From CAIYUC01 sp963682005 (GTDB taxonomy: Bacteria; Bacteroidota; Bacteroidia; Bacteroidales; FEN-979): DNA of 64,000 bases. Each line of letters starts with the position of its first letter. Within the stretch, counting starts at the first letter, position 1. This document shows, piece by piece, positions 6,969 to 15,413 of this stretch. Location: the NCBI GenBank assembly GCA_963682005.1, contig OY820914.1, positions 1,922,001-1,986,000 of the forward strand, given 5' to 3'. A program made the translations under genes and the position numbers. Under the pieces are notes generated by a model. It was not told where the DNA came from. It made no database searches and saw nothing but the letters and a program-made list of their open reading frames with translations.

Positions 6969-8116
6969 GACCGGCATATGAACTGGCCCAGGTAATCGAC
7001 CGCTTCGGCAGTTCCTTCGTTCAGACTCACCGACCCAACACCTATGTGCAGCGGATAGTACGGGCTATCCAATATTGCCGCACATCTGTGCTGGGCGGAC
7101 ACAAGGATCGTTGTGAAGAATGCGGGCATATCCGCATTTCATACAACAGCTGCCGCAACCGTCATTGCCCCAAATGCCAGAATACCCATCGGGAAGCATG
7201 GATCGAGAACCGAAAGCAAGACTTGCTTCCGGTCCCATATTTCCACGTTGTGTTCACCGTTCCGGACAAGTTGAACGGCTTATTCCTGCATGATCCTGCA
7301 GGGATGTATAACGCGCTGTTCCGCTCTGTCTGGCAAACACTGGCTCAATTCTCATGGACCCTGCGTCATTGTGAGACGGGAATGATCGCCGTTTTGCATA
7401 CCTGGGGACAGAACCTCTCGCTGCACCCGCACCTGCACTGCATTGTTCCGGGAGGCGGATTGGATGTCAAAGGCCACTGGAAGCCGGTGAAAATATCGAA
7501 TTCAGGCAAGGCCTATCTTTTCCCGGTTGGTAACCTATCCACCGTGTTTCGCGGCAAGTTCATCGGGGAGTTTCAGAAACATTATCCGCAGGATTCCCCT
7601 TTTATCCGGGAGCTTTATAAAACCAATTGGGTCGTGTACGCAAAGGAACCTTTTGGCGGCCCCGAACAGGTGGTGGAGTACCTGGGCCGCTATACCCATA
7701 AAACGGCGATCAGCAATCACCGGCTGGTTTCAATCGATGAAAAGGGTGTCGGGTTCAAATACCTGGATTACCGCGACAACAAGCAAAAACAAATGCATCT
7801 CTCAGGGGTGGAATTCCTGCGCAGGTTCTGCCAGCATATCCTGCCAAGGGGATTTGTCCGCATACGCCATTTCGGGCTGCTGGCATCCATAAACCGACCT
7901 CAATTGCAGATGCTGCAACGTTCCCTTGGAATGAATCCCCCGAAGAAAACGGATCGAAAAGACTGGAAGCAACTGTGCCGCGAACATCTTGACTACGATC
8001 CGGATCTCTGCCCGCATTGTAAACAGGGCACATTGGTCATCATCGAACGGTTTGGTCCGGTGCGAGGTCCGCCGGAATCCCATAACGGATTACAAACTGT
8101 AAACAGAAAATCGTAG
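6965..8116 (+). CDS. IS91-family HUH transposase (copy 1)
   Basis: The 383-residue transposase has a zinc-binding N-terminus (Cys50, Cys53, Cys63, Cys68, Cys71), the HUH metal motif HPHLH (154-158) in LSLHPHLHCIVPGGG, and the tyrosine region VVEYLGRYTHKTAISNHR (about 236-253) holding the nucleophilic Tyr. CPHC near the C-terminus is a second zinc knuckle. IS91 transposases nick single strands and move by rolling-circle-like replication. The start is taken as TTG at 6965, giving a TTGA overlap with the recombinase; no in-frame ATG lies close enough to keep the zinc domain. The gene appears intact. Confidence 0.92.
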   Translation: MRPAYELAQVIDRFGSSFVQTHRPNTYVQRIVRAIQYCRTSVLGGHKDRCEECGHIRISYNSCRNRHCPKCQNTHREAWIENRKQDLLPVPYFHVVFTVPDKLNGLFLHDPAGMYNALFRSVWQTLAQFSWTLRHCETGMIAVLHTWGQNLSLHPHLHCIVPGGGLDVKGHWKPVKISNSGKAYLFPVGNLSTVFRGKFIGEFQKHYPQDSPFIRELYKTNWVVYAKEPFGGPEQVVEYLGRYTHKTAISNHRLVSIDEKGVGFKYLDYRDNKQKQMHLSGVEFLRRFCQHILPRGFVRIRHFGLLASINRPQLQMLQRSLGMNPPKKTDRKDWKQLCREHLDYDPDLCPHCKQGTLVIIERFGPVRGPPESHNGLQTVNRKS

Positions 8117-8399
8117 TAAATGGTAAATTGTTCAGAAAGTGAACCCGGTAGTGTCGTGCATATTATTAACAAAAACGTTCTTTAATCGTGATAATCCAAA
8201 AAATTATCTCCTGTTTTTACCAATCCCGGTGAAAAAATCACGATGAGTAGTTCCATATCCTGATTCCCACAGCGAATTCTATTTGATTTAAAATGCATAG
8301 CCGGCTGGCCTTCTTAGCCAGGACGGGATTCCGCGCAACACGGGCTTCATGCTGGGTACGCCAAGGCGTACCACACGAAGCCTTATTTATTAGGTTTAG

Positions 8400-9320
8400 T
8401 TAAAAAATGATTATTTTATCTTGTTGTAGTCTTTGTGAAGTCTGGATCTGGTAAATATAAAGTCCTGGATACACGGATGAAATCTGAATTTTATTATTCG
8501 GTTCATCAAGTTCCTGCCTCAGGATTTCTTTCCCGTTAAGATTGATGATTTTAAAAATGGCCGTGCTTATTTCCCGGGGTAATGTTACATTGACCATTCC
8601 TGAAGCCGGGTTGGGTATGATGGTTATCTTTGGGTCGGTTCTCAGATTATCCATTCCGACAAAAAAAGCAAAGCATGGGCCGTTATAAATAAGCGTATTG
8701 TTATCGGTAATACAGAAATATCCATATATTTCATTGTCAAAATAAAAGGGAATGTAAGATGTGAACAGTCCCCGCGAACCGCCAATCTCCTCAACGTAAT
8801 ATCCATAAAAGCCACCTGTTTCATTAAAATTGAACCTTTTTCGTAAATCGCCAGTTTGCAAGGCTACTAAATCAATCGAACTCACAACGATATGGGTTCC
8901 GTCAGGGTTGGTCGCGTAATCAGAATGAAGAGTATCCCCGACAGACAATGAAAAATCATAGAGCAGCTGGTCATGAGGGGTCAGCTCATTTGCATAAATG
9001 TAAACTTTTTTCAAAAGGGTGTCTTCCCTGATAAATTGACCTGTCGGGTAAGAGGTTGTATCGATGTAGAAAGGCGGTACCAGGAAACCCGGATTTACCG
9101 GCCGGTAAGGATATTGCCTTGAGACCTGGTACACATGACCGTCGATCAGGGTGTCATTCCCAGTAAAATAGATCCTGGCCGCTCCATCCAGGAAAACGTT
9201 AAGAGTATTTTCTGACCATACATCCCAGTCCTTGCCGACCTTGATCAATCTGTGATAATCCTGTGAAAAAGAATTTAAGATCAGAAATGTAAGGCAAAAT
9301 GTACTAATGATCTTTTTCAT
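8400..9320 (-). CDS. Secreted protein with type IX sorting domain (cassette gene)
   Basis: The 306-residue protein has a signal peptide (1-19, ending SFSQ). The middle region is of unknown function, and the C-terminal domain (about 230-306) is of the Por secretion/T9SS type A sort: IIPNPASGMVNVTLP, then IFKIINLNGKEIL, then PGLYIYQIQT and a basic end. It should cross the outer membrane through the type IX system and be anchored or released at the surface. It fills one cassette, with its start 22 nt from the edge. The IS copy 1 insertion lies directly behind its stop, separating it from the rest of the array. Confidence 0.8.
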   Translation of the reverse strand: MKKIISTFCLTFLILNSFSQDYHRLIKVGKDWDVWSENTLNVFLDGAARIYFTGNDTLIDGHVYQVSRQYPYRPVNPGFLVPPFYIDTTSYPTGQFIREDTLLKKVYIYANELTPHDQLLYDFSLSVGDTLHSDYATNPDGTHIVVSSIDLVALQTGDLRKRFNFNETGGFYGYYVEEIGGSRGLFTSYIPFYFDNEIYGYFCITDNNTLIYNGPCFAFFVGMDNLRTDPKITIIPNPASGMVNVTLPREISTAIFKIINLNGKEILRQELDEPNNKIQISSVYPGLYIYQIQTSQRLQQDKIIIF

Positions 9321-9340
9321 GACTTTCTTTTTTTAATTAA

Positions 9341-9473
9341 ACCTAACGCCCCGCCGGCAGCCGCAGTGCGGGGTTTACTTGTTGTTTCTTTTCCTTACCA
9401 CGGCTGCTGGTATGTTCGGTGAATGCCAGCCTCCGGAAACTGCCCGCATTGCTCGGCTGACGGCTCGTTAGGG
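9341..9473. repeat. attC-like site f (conserved type)
   Basis: ACCTAACG opens the site (fits RYYYAAC) and GTTAGGG closes it. The arms are CCGGCAGCCGCAGTGCGGG and GCCCGCATTGCTCGGCTGACGG (pieces), pairing with two extrahelical bases (AG) on one side. The uninterrupted length is 133 bp. The stop of the gene at 9468 is the TTA of the core. Confidence 0.88.
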
Positions 9474-9935
9474 GCATTGATGTTTATATGGTATTTTAAC
9501 TGGAATAATATATGAACAAGTATCTTTAACCCATTTTCCTGTTTTCAATTTCCCATGCAATACCTTATACGGATTCCAATTGGGCATTAATCTGATTACT
9601 CTAGTTATTTCAGTATCAACTTTTGAACTATATCCTTTGTATATTTTTACGTTTGAGATATTACCAACCGTATCGATTTTAAATTTTACAAAAACTTTTC
9701 CAGTACACATAGTATCATTTGAGACAATTTTGGAATTCAAGTTATTTGCTAAAAAACAAAACAATGCCTCAGTCCCACCCGGAAATGATGCTTCTTCATA
9801 GGGATCCCAAAAAATTTGATCTTCATCAGATGCTGATTTGTCATTTTGTTCAGTTTTGGATATAGTTGAGGTCGATTTACAACAAGTACAGAATAATATC
9901 AGAACAATTTGAATTATTGTAACTGCTTTCTTCAT
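9468..9935 (-). CDS. TonB C-terminal-domain-like lipoprotein
   Basis: The 155-residue protein has a lipoprotein signal (hydrophobic 5-16, then FCTCCKS with cysteines at 16, 18 and 19). The remainder resembles the TonB C-terminal fold used in Bacteroidota: FPGGTEALFCFLANNL, then GKVFVKFKIDTVGNISNVKIYKG, and later VIRLMPNWNP. Unlike true TonB it has no cytoplasmic anchor, so it is more likely a periplasmic or outer-membrane lipoprotein that uses the domain for binding. Cassette gene with start 18 nt from the edge and stop within the core. Two other TonB-domain proteins occur outside the array (19655 and 35030). Confidence 0.75.
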   Translation of the reverse strand: MKKAVTIIQIVLILFCTCCKSTSTISKTEQNDKSASDEDQIFWDPYEEASFPGGTEALFCFLANNLNSKIVSNDTMCTGKVFVKFKIDTVGNISNVKIYKGYSSKVDTEITRVIRLMPNWNPYKVLHGKLKTGKWVKDTCSYIIPVKIPYKHQCP

Positions 9936-9950
9936 GATTCAAATCATTGC

Positions 9951-10080
9951 CCCTAACGTCCTCCGGCAACCACAGTGCGGGTTTACCTGATTTATATTTG
10001 AAATTTCGATACCGTTTTCAGACCTGGTGAATGCTTACATTTAAAAACTACCCGCTTTGTGGTTGACGGTTTCGTTAGCT
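9951..10080. repeat. attC-like site g
   Basis: CCCTAACG opens and GTTAGCT closes. The arms CGGCAACCACAGTGCGGG and CCCGCTTTGTGGTTGACGG pair imperfectly. The centre shares CTGGTGAATGC with sites e, f, i and l. Length 130 bp. Confidence 0.83.
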
Positions 10081-10535
10081 GAAGGCCGTTTTCCTTTTCA
10101 CTTTCAAAGAAGTATCATGCGTTCTGACAGGTTTGTTTGGAAATCACACCCACACTATTCAATTGTATCAAATTGTAATTGTTTTCGAAAGGTACAAAAG
10201 AATCTGAATTGACCGCTCATTCGAAACACACTCATCCCAAGACCTGATTCGCATGCAAAACCGTGGTATAACTTCGGAAAACCGGAACCATGTTTTACGG
10301 GTTTGTATGTGAATCCACACCCCGGCGTTTCCTTTATTAATCCGGATAATTATTAGGAATGGAACGGGGTTGATGAATTGGACTATGATTCGGGCACCAC
10401 ACCCATCCCACACTTAAGATTTCCAAACAAACCACGCTGAATTCAAAGAACGACACCAGGTTTTCCGGTAAGTTCAAAGTATTATATAAAGAACAATGTT
10501 GATTACTTGTTTTATATATTTTGGCTTTCAGCTAA
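10075..10535. other. Cassette without a clear gene, copy A (near-duplicate of 15408-15867)
   Basis: A 460-bp unit lies between two core sites and matches the unit at 15408-15867 at most positions. On the minus strand both copies hold a conserved short frame (here 10168-10413, 81 residues; shared core WDGCGARI...SWDECVSNE). On the plus strand both copies translate to a protein-like sequence, KPEPCFTGLYVNPHPGV and later VDELDYDSGTTPIPH, split in frame by the same TAG; copy A also has a TGA upstream. Differences between copies fall in third positions of the plus frame more than once, but not exclusively. It may be a decayed antisense gene, a minus-strand small gene, or an RNA; I cannot decide. 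Confidence 0.6.
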
Positions 10536-10624
10536 CGTTGCGCCGCTATAACCAGTGCGTGGCTTTTAGCGATCGCGCTGGCGATACCGGGCTTGTAAGC
10601 ATTGGTTTTAGCGGCTTGTTAGGT
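10530..10624. repeat. attC-like site h (short type)
   Basis: AGCTAACG to GTTAGGT, 95 bp. The arms GCCGCTATAACCAGTGC and GCATTGGTTTTAGCGGC pair well. It differs in sequence from the conserved group but has the same plan. It follows the gene at 10640. Confidence 0.84.
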
Positions 10625-10639
10625 GTTGTTAATAATACA

Positions 10640-11206
10640 TTAAGGCTCACTTGTTTGTTCGATACCATCTATTTCAATGGCCTTTTTATTTTTTACTTGT
10701 TCAAGTGTGGAAGATAGGGATTCATTTTTCCTGTTTTCCACTAATTTGCCATCCATTATTTCTGCAAAGAAGACAGTTTTTACCCATTTATTTTGATCAT
10801 TTAAATCACTTTGAAACCAAATAACGCCGTATCGACCTGGTAATACTTCTCCATAAAAGGCCTTCGATTCTGATATTACTGAATTATCTTCATAATATTT
10901 AATTTTTCCAGGGAAGGAATAGAAAGGAGAATTATTATTTAATGTCAAGTTGCCGTCTGATGTTGAATGAATAAAAATTGAAATATTCGCATCACAAGGA
11001 TCACAGGGTCGGCCAGACAAAATAAGGTAGGAAGATTTTTTACTTTCTTTTATTTGACCGATAAATTTTAATTCAAATAATTCAGTCTTTATTGACTTTC
11101 CATTTTTTAAATAAATTGTCTGACCAACTATCTTTTCAAAATCAGACTGAGTGTACCCAACTTTGCAGAAAAAGAGAATTCCGAAGATTAGTACTGTCTG
11201 TTTCAT
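10640..11206 (-). CDS. Exported protein of unknown function (cassette gene)
   Basis: The 188-residue protein has a signal peptide (1-19, ending GYTQ). The body contains GQTIYLKNGKSIKTELFELKF in pieces (about 28-48), a SGRPCDPCDANISIF segment with two close cysteines, and alternating polar/hydrophobic stretches suggesting beta structure. I do not recognise a family. The start is 14 nt from the cassette edge. The cassette ends TTAGGTGTTGTTAAT and ATTAATAACACCTAA are complementary at 14 of 15 bases. It stands between the gene-less copy A and the site disrupted by IS copy 2. Confidence 0.7.
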   Translation of the reverse strand: MKQTVLIFGILFFCKVGYTQSDFEKIVGQTIYLKNGKSIKTELFELKFIGQIKESKKSSYLILSGRPCDPCDANISIFIHSTSDGNLTLNNNSPFYSFPGKIKYYEDNSVISESKAFYGEVLPGRYGVIWFQSDLNDQNKWVKTVFFAEIMDGKLVENRKNESLSSTLEQVKNKKAIEIDGIEQTSEP

Positions 11207-11218
11207 TTTATTAATAAC

Positions 11219-11346
11219 ACCTAACGTTGGCCGGCAGCCGCAGTGCGGGTTTTATTTGTTTTATATTAGAGTTTCTTACGTCATTTACAGGTTTGGTGAA
11301 TGCTTACCTTCGGAAACCCGCCCGCATTGCAGGCTGACGGTTCGTT
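11219..11346. repeat. attC-like site i (conserved type), interrupted by IS copy 2
   Basis: ACCTAACG opens. The arms GGCCGGCAGCCGCAGTGCGG and CGCATTGCAGGCTGACGG pair. It ends TTCGTT at 11346, where IS copy 2 enters. The core resumes at 13784 with AGCAACATTAATT, whose complement lies at 14376-14397. Same insertion point as site e: after GTT. Confidence 0.85.
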
Positions 11347-11442
11347 GCACTAAATCCCGTCCCGGGATAACCCCGGGAACGGGATAGTGACAATTTTCCA
11401 TAAATGTAGTATAAATGAATTTCACCACAAAATCTTTATACT

Positions 11443-12360
11443 ATGGAAAAAGCAACATCTAAAGTAAGAAAAAGAACGATTACTATCGTTGAACGGGCTA
11501 GTCTGGAGATTCCCGGCTTTCGAAAACTTTACCAGGAGTTTGAGGAAAAGGTTATTCTAAGGGGACAGACAAAGAGCACACTCTCAAATTATGCCCGTAA
11601 AATCGCTCATATCTGCCTTCACTACCGAAAATTACCGCAAGATCTCAGCGAGAAGCAGATTAACCGTTACCTGGCCGATCTGGCCCGAAGATCAAAAACG
11701 CCATCCTTAAGCCAGTTCAAACATACCATCTACGGTTTGCGGTATTGCTATCAGTTGATGGGAATGAAGGAAAAAGCCTTCAAGTTGCCCAGTCTTAAGC
11801 ATGAGCGAAAATTACCGGTGGTGCTCAACTATCAGGAATGTATTGCTTTGTTCAAAGCGCCGGAACTATTAAAGCACCGGATATTATTGGCACTGATCTA
11901 TTCGGCCGGATTGCGCGCACATGAAGCGAGCCGATTAAAAATAGCGGATATTGATTCCGGAAGGATGATGATCCACGTACGGCAGAGCAAGTACCACAAA
12001 GACCGGTACGTACCTCTGTCACCCCTGATGCTTGATGGTCTTCGCAAGTATTATCATGCCTGTCAGCCGGCAGACTACCTTTTCAACGGTCAGCAACCCG
12101 GCTCTCCCTTAAGTGTGCGCGGCATGCAATGGGCCTTACGTGAAGCGGTAAAGAAGTGCAAGCTACAAAAGGGAATCACACTTCATACATTGCGTCACAG
12201 CTATGCAACACACTTGCTCGAGTTTGGTATGGACATCCTCTCAATCAAGGAACTGCTGGGGCATACACGGATCGTAACGACGATGATCTACCTGCATGTA
12301 GCCAAACCAAGACGCACGAACCTTTTTAGCCCGTTCGACCGCCTGTATAAGCAGGGTTGA
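11443..12360 (+). CDS. Tyrosine recombinase of the IS91-type element (copy 2)
   Basis: The protein sequence is identical to that at 6051-6968, including Arg158, Lys183, His248, Arg251, His274 and Tyr283. The only base change seen against copy 1 is a silent CGG to CGA arginine codon at 11626-11628. Four-base overlap with the transposase, as in copy 1. Confidence 0.9.
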   Translation: MEKATSKVRKRTITIVERASLEIPGFRKLYQEFEEKVILRGQTKSTLSNYARKIAHICLHYRKLPQDLSEKQINRYLADLARRSKTPSLSQFKHTIYGLRYCYQLMGMKEKAFKLPSLKHERKLPVVLNYQECIALFKAPELLKHRILLALIYSAGLRAHEASRLKIADIDSGRMMIHVRQSKYHKDRYVPLSPLMLDGLRKYYHACQPADYLFNGQQPGSPLSVRGMQWALREAVKKCKLQKGITLHTLRHSYATHLLEFGMDILSIKELLGHTRIVTTMIYLHVAKPRRTNLFSPFDRLYKQG

Positions 12361-13508
12361 GACCGGCATATGAACTGGCCCAGGTAATCGACCGCTTCGG
12401 CAGTTCCTTCGTTCAGACTCACCGACCCAACACCTATGTGCAGCGGATAGTACGGGCTATCCAATATTGCCGCACATCTGTGCTGGGCGGACACAAGGAT
12501 CGTTGTGAAGAATGCGGGCATATCCGCATTTCATACAACAGCTGCCGCAACCGTCATTGCCCCAAATGCCAGAATACCCATCGGGAAGCATGGATCGAGA
12601 ACCGAAAGCAAGACTTGCTTCCGGTCCCATATTTCCACGTTGTGTTCACCGTTCCGGACAAGTTGAACGGCTTATTCCTGCATGATCCTGCAGGGATGTA
12701 TAACGCGCTGTTCCGCTCTGTCTGGCAAACACTGGCTCAATTCTCATGGACCCTGCGTCATTGTGAGACGGGAATGATCGCCGTTTTGCATACCTGGGGA
12801 CAGAACCTCTCGCTGCACCCGCACCTGCACTGCATTGTTCCGGGAGGCGGATTGGATGTCAAAGGCCACTGGAAGCCGGTGAAAATATCGAATTCAGGCA
12901 AGGCCTATCTTTTCCCGGTTGGTAACCTATCCACCGTGTTTCGCGGCAAGTTCATCGGGGAGTTTCAGAAACATTATCCGCAGGATTCCCCTTTTATCCG
13001 GGAGCTTTATAAAACCAATTGGGTCGTGTACGCAAAGGAACCTTTTGGCGGCCCCGAACAGGTGGTGGAGTACCTGGGCCGCTATACCCATAAAACGGCG
13101 ATCAGCAATCACCGGCTGGTTTCAATCGATGAAAAGGGTGTCGGGTTCAAATACCTGGATTACCGCGACAACAAGCAAAAACAAATGCATCTCTCAGGGG
13201 TGGAATTCCTGCGCAGGTTCTGCCAGCATATCCTGCCAAGGGGATTTGTCCGCATACGCCATTTCGGGCTGCTGGCATCCATAAACCGACCTCAATTGCA
13301 GATGCTGCAACGTTCCCTTGGAATGAATCCCCCGAAGAAAACGGATCGAAAAGACTGGAAGCAACTGTGCCGCGAACATCTTGACTACGATCCGGATCTC
13401 TGCCCGCATTGTAAACAGGGCACATTGGTCATCATCGAACGGTTTGGTCCGGTGCGAGGTCCGCCGGAATCCCATAACGGATTACAAACTGTAAACAGAA
13501 AATCGTAG
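12357..13508 (+). CDS. IS91-family HUH transposase (copy 2)
   Basis: The 383 residues are identical to the copy at 6965-8116, with the same TTG start, zinc cysteines, HPHLH motif and YLGRYTHK tyrosine region. It appears intact. About 275 nt of non-coding element DNA follow to the right end, including the terminal hairpin. Confidence 0.92.
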   Translation: MRPAYELAQVIDRFGSSFVQTHRPNTYVQRIVRAIQYCRTSVLGGHKDRCEECGHIRISYNSCRNRHCPKCQNTHREAWIENRKQDLLPVPYFHVVFTVPDKLNGLFLHDPAGMYNALFRSVWQTLAQFSWTLRHCETGMIAVLHTWGQNLSLHPHLHCIVPGGGLDVKGHWKPVKISNSGKAYLFPVGNLSTVFRGKFIGEFQKHYPQDSPFIRELYKTNWVVYAKEPFGGPEQVVEYLGRYTHKTAISNHRLVSIDEKGVGFKYLDYRDNKQKQMHLSGVEFLRRFCQHILPRGFVRIRHFGLLASINRPQLQMLQRSLGMNPPKKTDRKDWKQLCREHLDYDPDLCPHCKQGTLVIIERFGPVRGPPESHNGLQTVNRKS

Positions 13509-13790
13509 TAAATGGTAAATTGTTCAGAAAGTGAACCCGGTAGTGTCGTGCATATTATTAACAAAAACGTTCTTTAATCGTGATAATCCAAAAAATTATC
13601 TCCTGTTTTTACCAATCCCGGTGAAAAAATCACGATGAGTAGTTCCATATCCTGATTCCCACAGCGAATTCTATTTGATTTAAAATGCATAGCCGGCTGG
13701 CCTTCTTAGCCAGGACGGGATTCCGCGCAACACGGGCTTCATGCTGGGTACGCCAAGGCGTACCACACGAAGCCTTATTTATTAGCAACA

Positions 13791-14375
13791 TTAATTATTT
13801 TTTGGGTTGATGACCGAAAATAATTCCTTCATTCCACCTTTTGTGCCTTTAACAATTCCTTCTTTTGGACTGTTTGCTGTTCCATTCCCTTGAGGAGTAT
13901 TGTAGGAAACAAATACTAATAGTTTCCCTTTATTATCAAATAATTTCATTTCAACACAGACGTCGGATTGCGTAAAGGATAAAAACTGTTGATTATCGGG
14001 TTTAATATTCAATAACCCTTTATAAACGAAATACCGGCTAATAAAATAAAGCTTGGTAAGAAGAATGACATCGAAACCATTGTCATTGCATATGTTTTTC
14101 AACTTAAGAGTGTCTATATTGTCATATGCAATCACAGTTTGAAGGTAAGCAGGCGTTGCTGTTGAATTTGCTTCTATGAAATCATTCACAGTTGATGTAA
14201 ATAAATAATTGGCGTTGGAGTATAAACCGTTTGTTACAGTATCATATTCTGAATTCACATAGCCGAATTTATTGAAAATAATCGGGTTAGTTGTTTTGTA
14301 TAGTACTTTATTCCCTATTGATGAACAACTTATAAGAAATATTAGTAAAGCGAAAAGGGTAACTGTTTGTTTCAT
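13791..14375 (-). CDS. Lipoprotein of unknown function (cassette gene)
   Basis: The 194-residue protein has a lipoprotein signal: hydrophobic 4-15, then LISCSS with the lipid-receiving Cys17. The body has LKNICNDNGFDVILLTKLYF (about 92-111), FVYKGLLNIKP, and a strand VCVEMKLFDNKGKLLVFVSY in pieces. No family is recognised. The layout resembles small outer-membrane lipoproteins that share a periplasmic alpha/beta domain. The cassette edges next to it are complementary over about 20 bases (TTAGCAACA...). The start is 16 nt from the edge. IS copy 2 lies 7 nt behind its stop. Confidence 0.68.
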   Translation of the reverse strand: MKQTVTLFALLIFLISCSSIGNKVLYKTTNPIIFNKFGYVNSEYDTVTNGLYSNANYLFTSTVNDFIEANSTATPAYLQTVIAYDNIDTLKLKNICNDNGFDVILLTKLYFISRYFVYKGLLNIKPDNQQFLSFTQSDVCVEMKLFDNKGKLLVFVSYNTPQGNGTANSPKEGIVKGTKGGMKELFSVINPKNN

Positions 14376-14390
14376 TAAAATAATTATTGT

Positions 14391-14480
14391 TGCTAACGTC
14401 CCGCTTGCAACCGCAGCAATGACGCACCTTTACTAAGCATTGTCATTGTTGGTTTTGTTGCGGTTGCAAGCACGTTAGCT
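14391..14480. repeat. attC-like site j (short type)
   Basis: TGCTAACG to GTTAGCT, 90 bp. The arms GCTTGCAACCGCA and TGCGGTTGCAAGC are perfectly complementary over 13 bases. CAATGAC / GTCATTG adds an inner stem, and a few bases (CCC on one side) are extrahelical. This is the cleanest hairpin of the set. It follows the gene at 14492. Confidence 0.88.
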
Positions 14481-14491
14481 GCGGGTTTTAT

Positions 14492-15268
14492 TTATTTCCA
14501 CCATTCTTTTTCTTCAAATTGTTTCGCTTTTATATTATCATGTAAATGGCTGTCACGATATGTTTGCCACCCATATTTTAAATACTTATCATCTGGAGAA
14601 AATTCACCAGCCCCTATATCAAGGTCTCCTGAGTTTGGGATTCTGTAATCACCCCAATTACACTTTTCCATCTTTCTGGATTTATAATCTGTCCATGTGC
14701 CGATAAACTGATTATTTCTATAGCGATCGGAGTAAATTTCAATATCATCATACATTAATTTTCCAAAGCGGTTAATATACCATGCTGTGAATAAAATGCC
14801 ATTAAAAAACCCGGAATGTCTTTGTAGGCTGTCTTCCAATAAATCATATGCTGCAATTACAACACCTTGTTTTTTAATTTTTTGATTCTTGTATTCGTCG
14901 TCAACACCAAAGTGCATTGAGGAATCAATCTTTATGCTTGTAATTGTAATAATTCCATGAAAATCACATATTAAATTATCGACCATCGATTTGCCAGTGA
15001 CTTCGTAAACTAAAGGACTATCTTTCAATTTATTTACTGAGATAAATTTTATTCGAATTCGTTGATAATTATCCCCTATAAAACCAACTCTAGTATTTTC
15101 TCTTTCCTTCCACAGTGATGCAAAATCATATTGAGATAGGCTATCCTTGAATTCTTTCTCATCGCGACCAGAAAAAATATAGTTGTTCCAAGTTGTTGTT
15201 GGTTCATCTGCTTGCCCACAAACATTTATTGAAACTAAAAGAAGTAATATGTTTAGGAATAGTTTCAT
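14492..15268 (-). CDS. Exported protein of unknown function (cassette gene)
   Basis: The 258-residue protein has a signal peptide (1-19, ending NVCGQA). The mature part is rich in charged and aromatic residues: YDFASLWKERENTRVGFIGD (about 48-67), then FNGILFTAWYINRFGKLMYD around 155-174 and a C-terminal EEKEWWK. No family is recognised. Segments such as GTWTDYKSRKMEKCNWGDYR and FSPDDKYLKYGW suggest a small beta-rich extracytoplasmic protein. The start is 16 nt from the cassette edge and the stop 12 nt inside the other. Confidence 0.7.
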   Translation of the reverse strand: MKLFLNILLLLVSINVCGQADEPTTTWNNYIFSGRDEKEFKDSLSQYDFASLWKERENTRVGFIGDNYQRIRIKFISVNKLKDSPLVYEVTGKSMVDNLICDFHGIITITSIKIDSSMHFGVDDEYKNQKIKKQGVVIAAYDLLEDSLQRHSGFFNGILFTAWYINRFGKLMYDDIEIYSDRYRNNQFIGTWTDYKSRKMEKCNWGDYRIPNSGDLDIGAGEFSPDDKYLKYGWQTYRDSHLHDNIKAKQFEEKEWWK

Positions 15269-15282
15269 GGTTTAAAACTCGC

Positions 15283-15413
15283 AGCTAACGTCCCGCCGGT
15301 TGATGCATGCGGGATTTATTTGTTTTATGTATTCGTATTGATTTCCATTTTTAGATCTGGTGAATATAACCCTTTGGAAACCCGCCCGCATTGCATCAAA
15401 CGGCTCGTTAGCT
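15283..15413. repeat. attC-like site k (conserved type)
   Basis: AGCTAACG to GTTAGCT, 131 bp. The arms CCGGTTGATGCATGCGGG and CCCGCATTGCATCAAACGG pair. The centre shares GGTGAATAT and GGAAACCCGCCCGCATTGC with the conserved group. It follows the gene-less copy B. Confidence 0.87.

Larger units (their letters stand above)
5955..8391 (+). mobile_element. IS91-type element with tyrosine recombinase, copy 1
   Basis: The 2437-bp element repeats at 11347-13783 with one base difference seen (G at 6236, A at 11628, silent). It carries a tyrosine recombinase gene and an overlapping HUH transposase gene. The left end has a GC-rich palindrome (5964-5991). The right end has a strong imperfect hairpin (8343-8382: GGCTTC, GGTACGCC, GGCGTACC, GAAGCC), as expected for the terminal structures of IS91-like elements. 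There are no inverted terminal repeats and no obvious target duplication, also as in IS91. Both copies sit after GTT of an attC core. Elements of this two-gene type are known in several phyla. Confidence 0.88.
11347..13783 (+). mobile_element. IS91-type element with tyrosine recombinase, copy 2
   Basis: Second 2437-bp copy, in the same orientation and at the same position within an attC core as copy 1, differing at one base that I could see. The near identity indicates recent movement or gene conversion. With copy 1 it brackets sites f, g and h and four cassettes as a possible composite unit of about 7.8 kb. The right-end hairpin of the element is repeated at 13735-13774. Confidence 0.88.

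Noticed and set aside
5955..8391. Target-site duplication around the IS copies
   Set aside because: Flanks are GTT on the left and AG on the right in both copies and rejoin to a normal core without duplicated bases.
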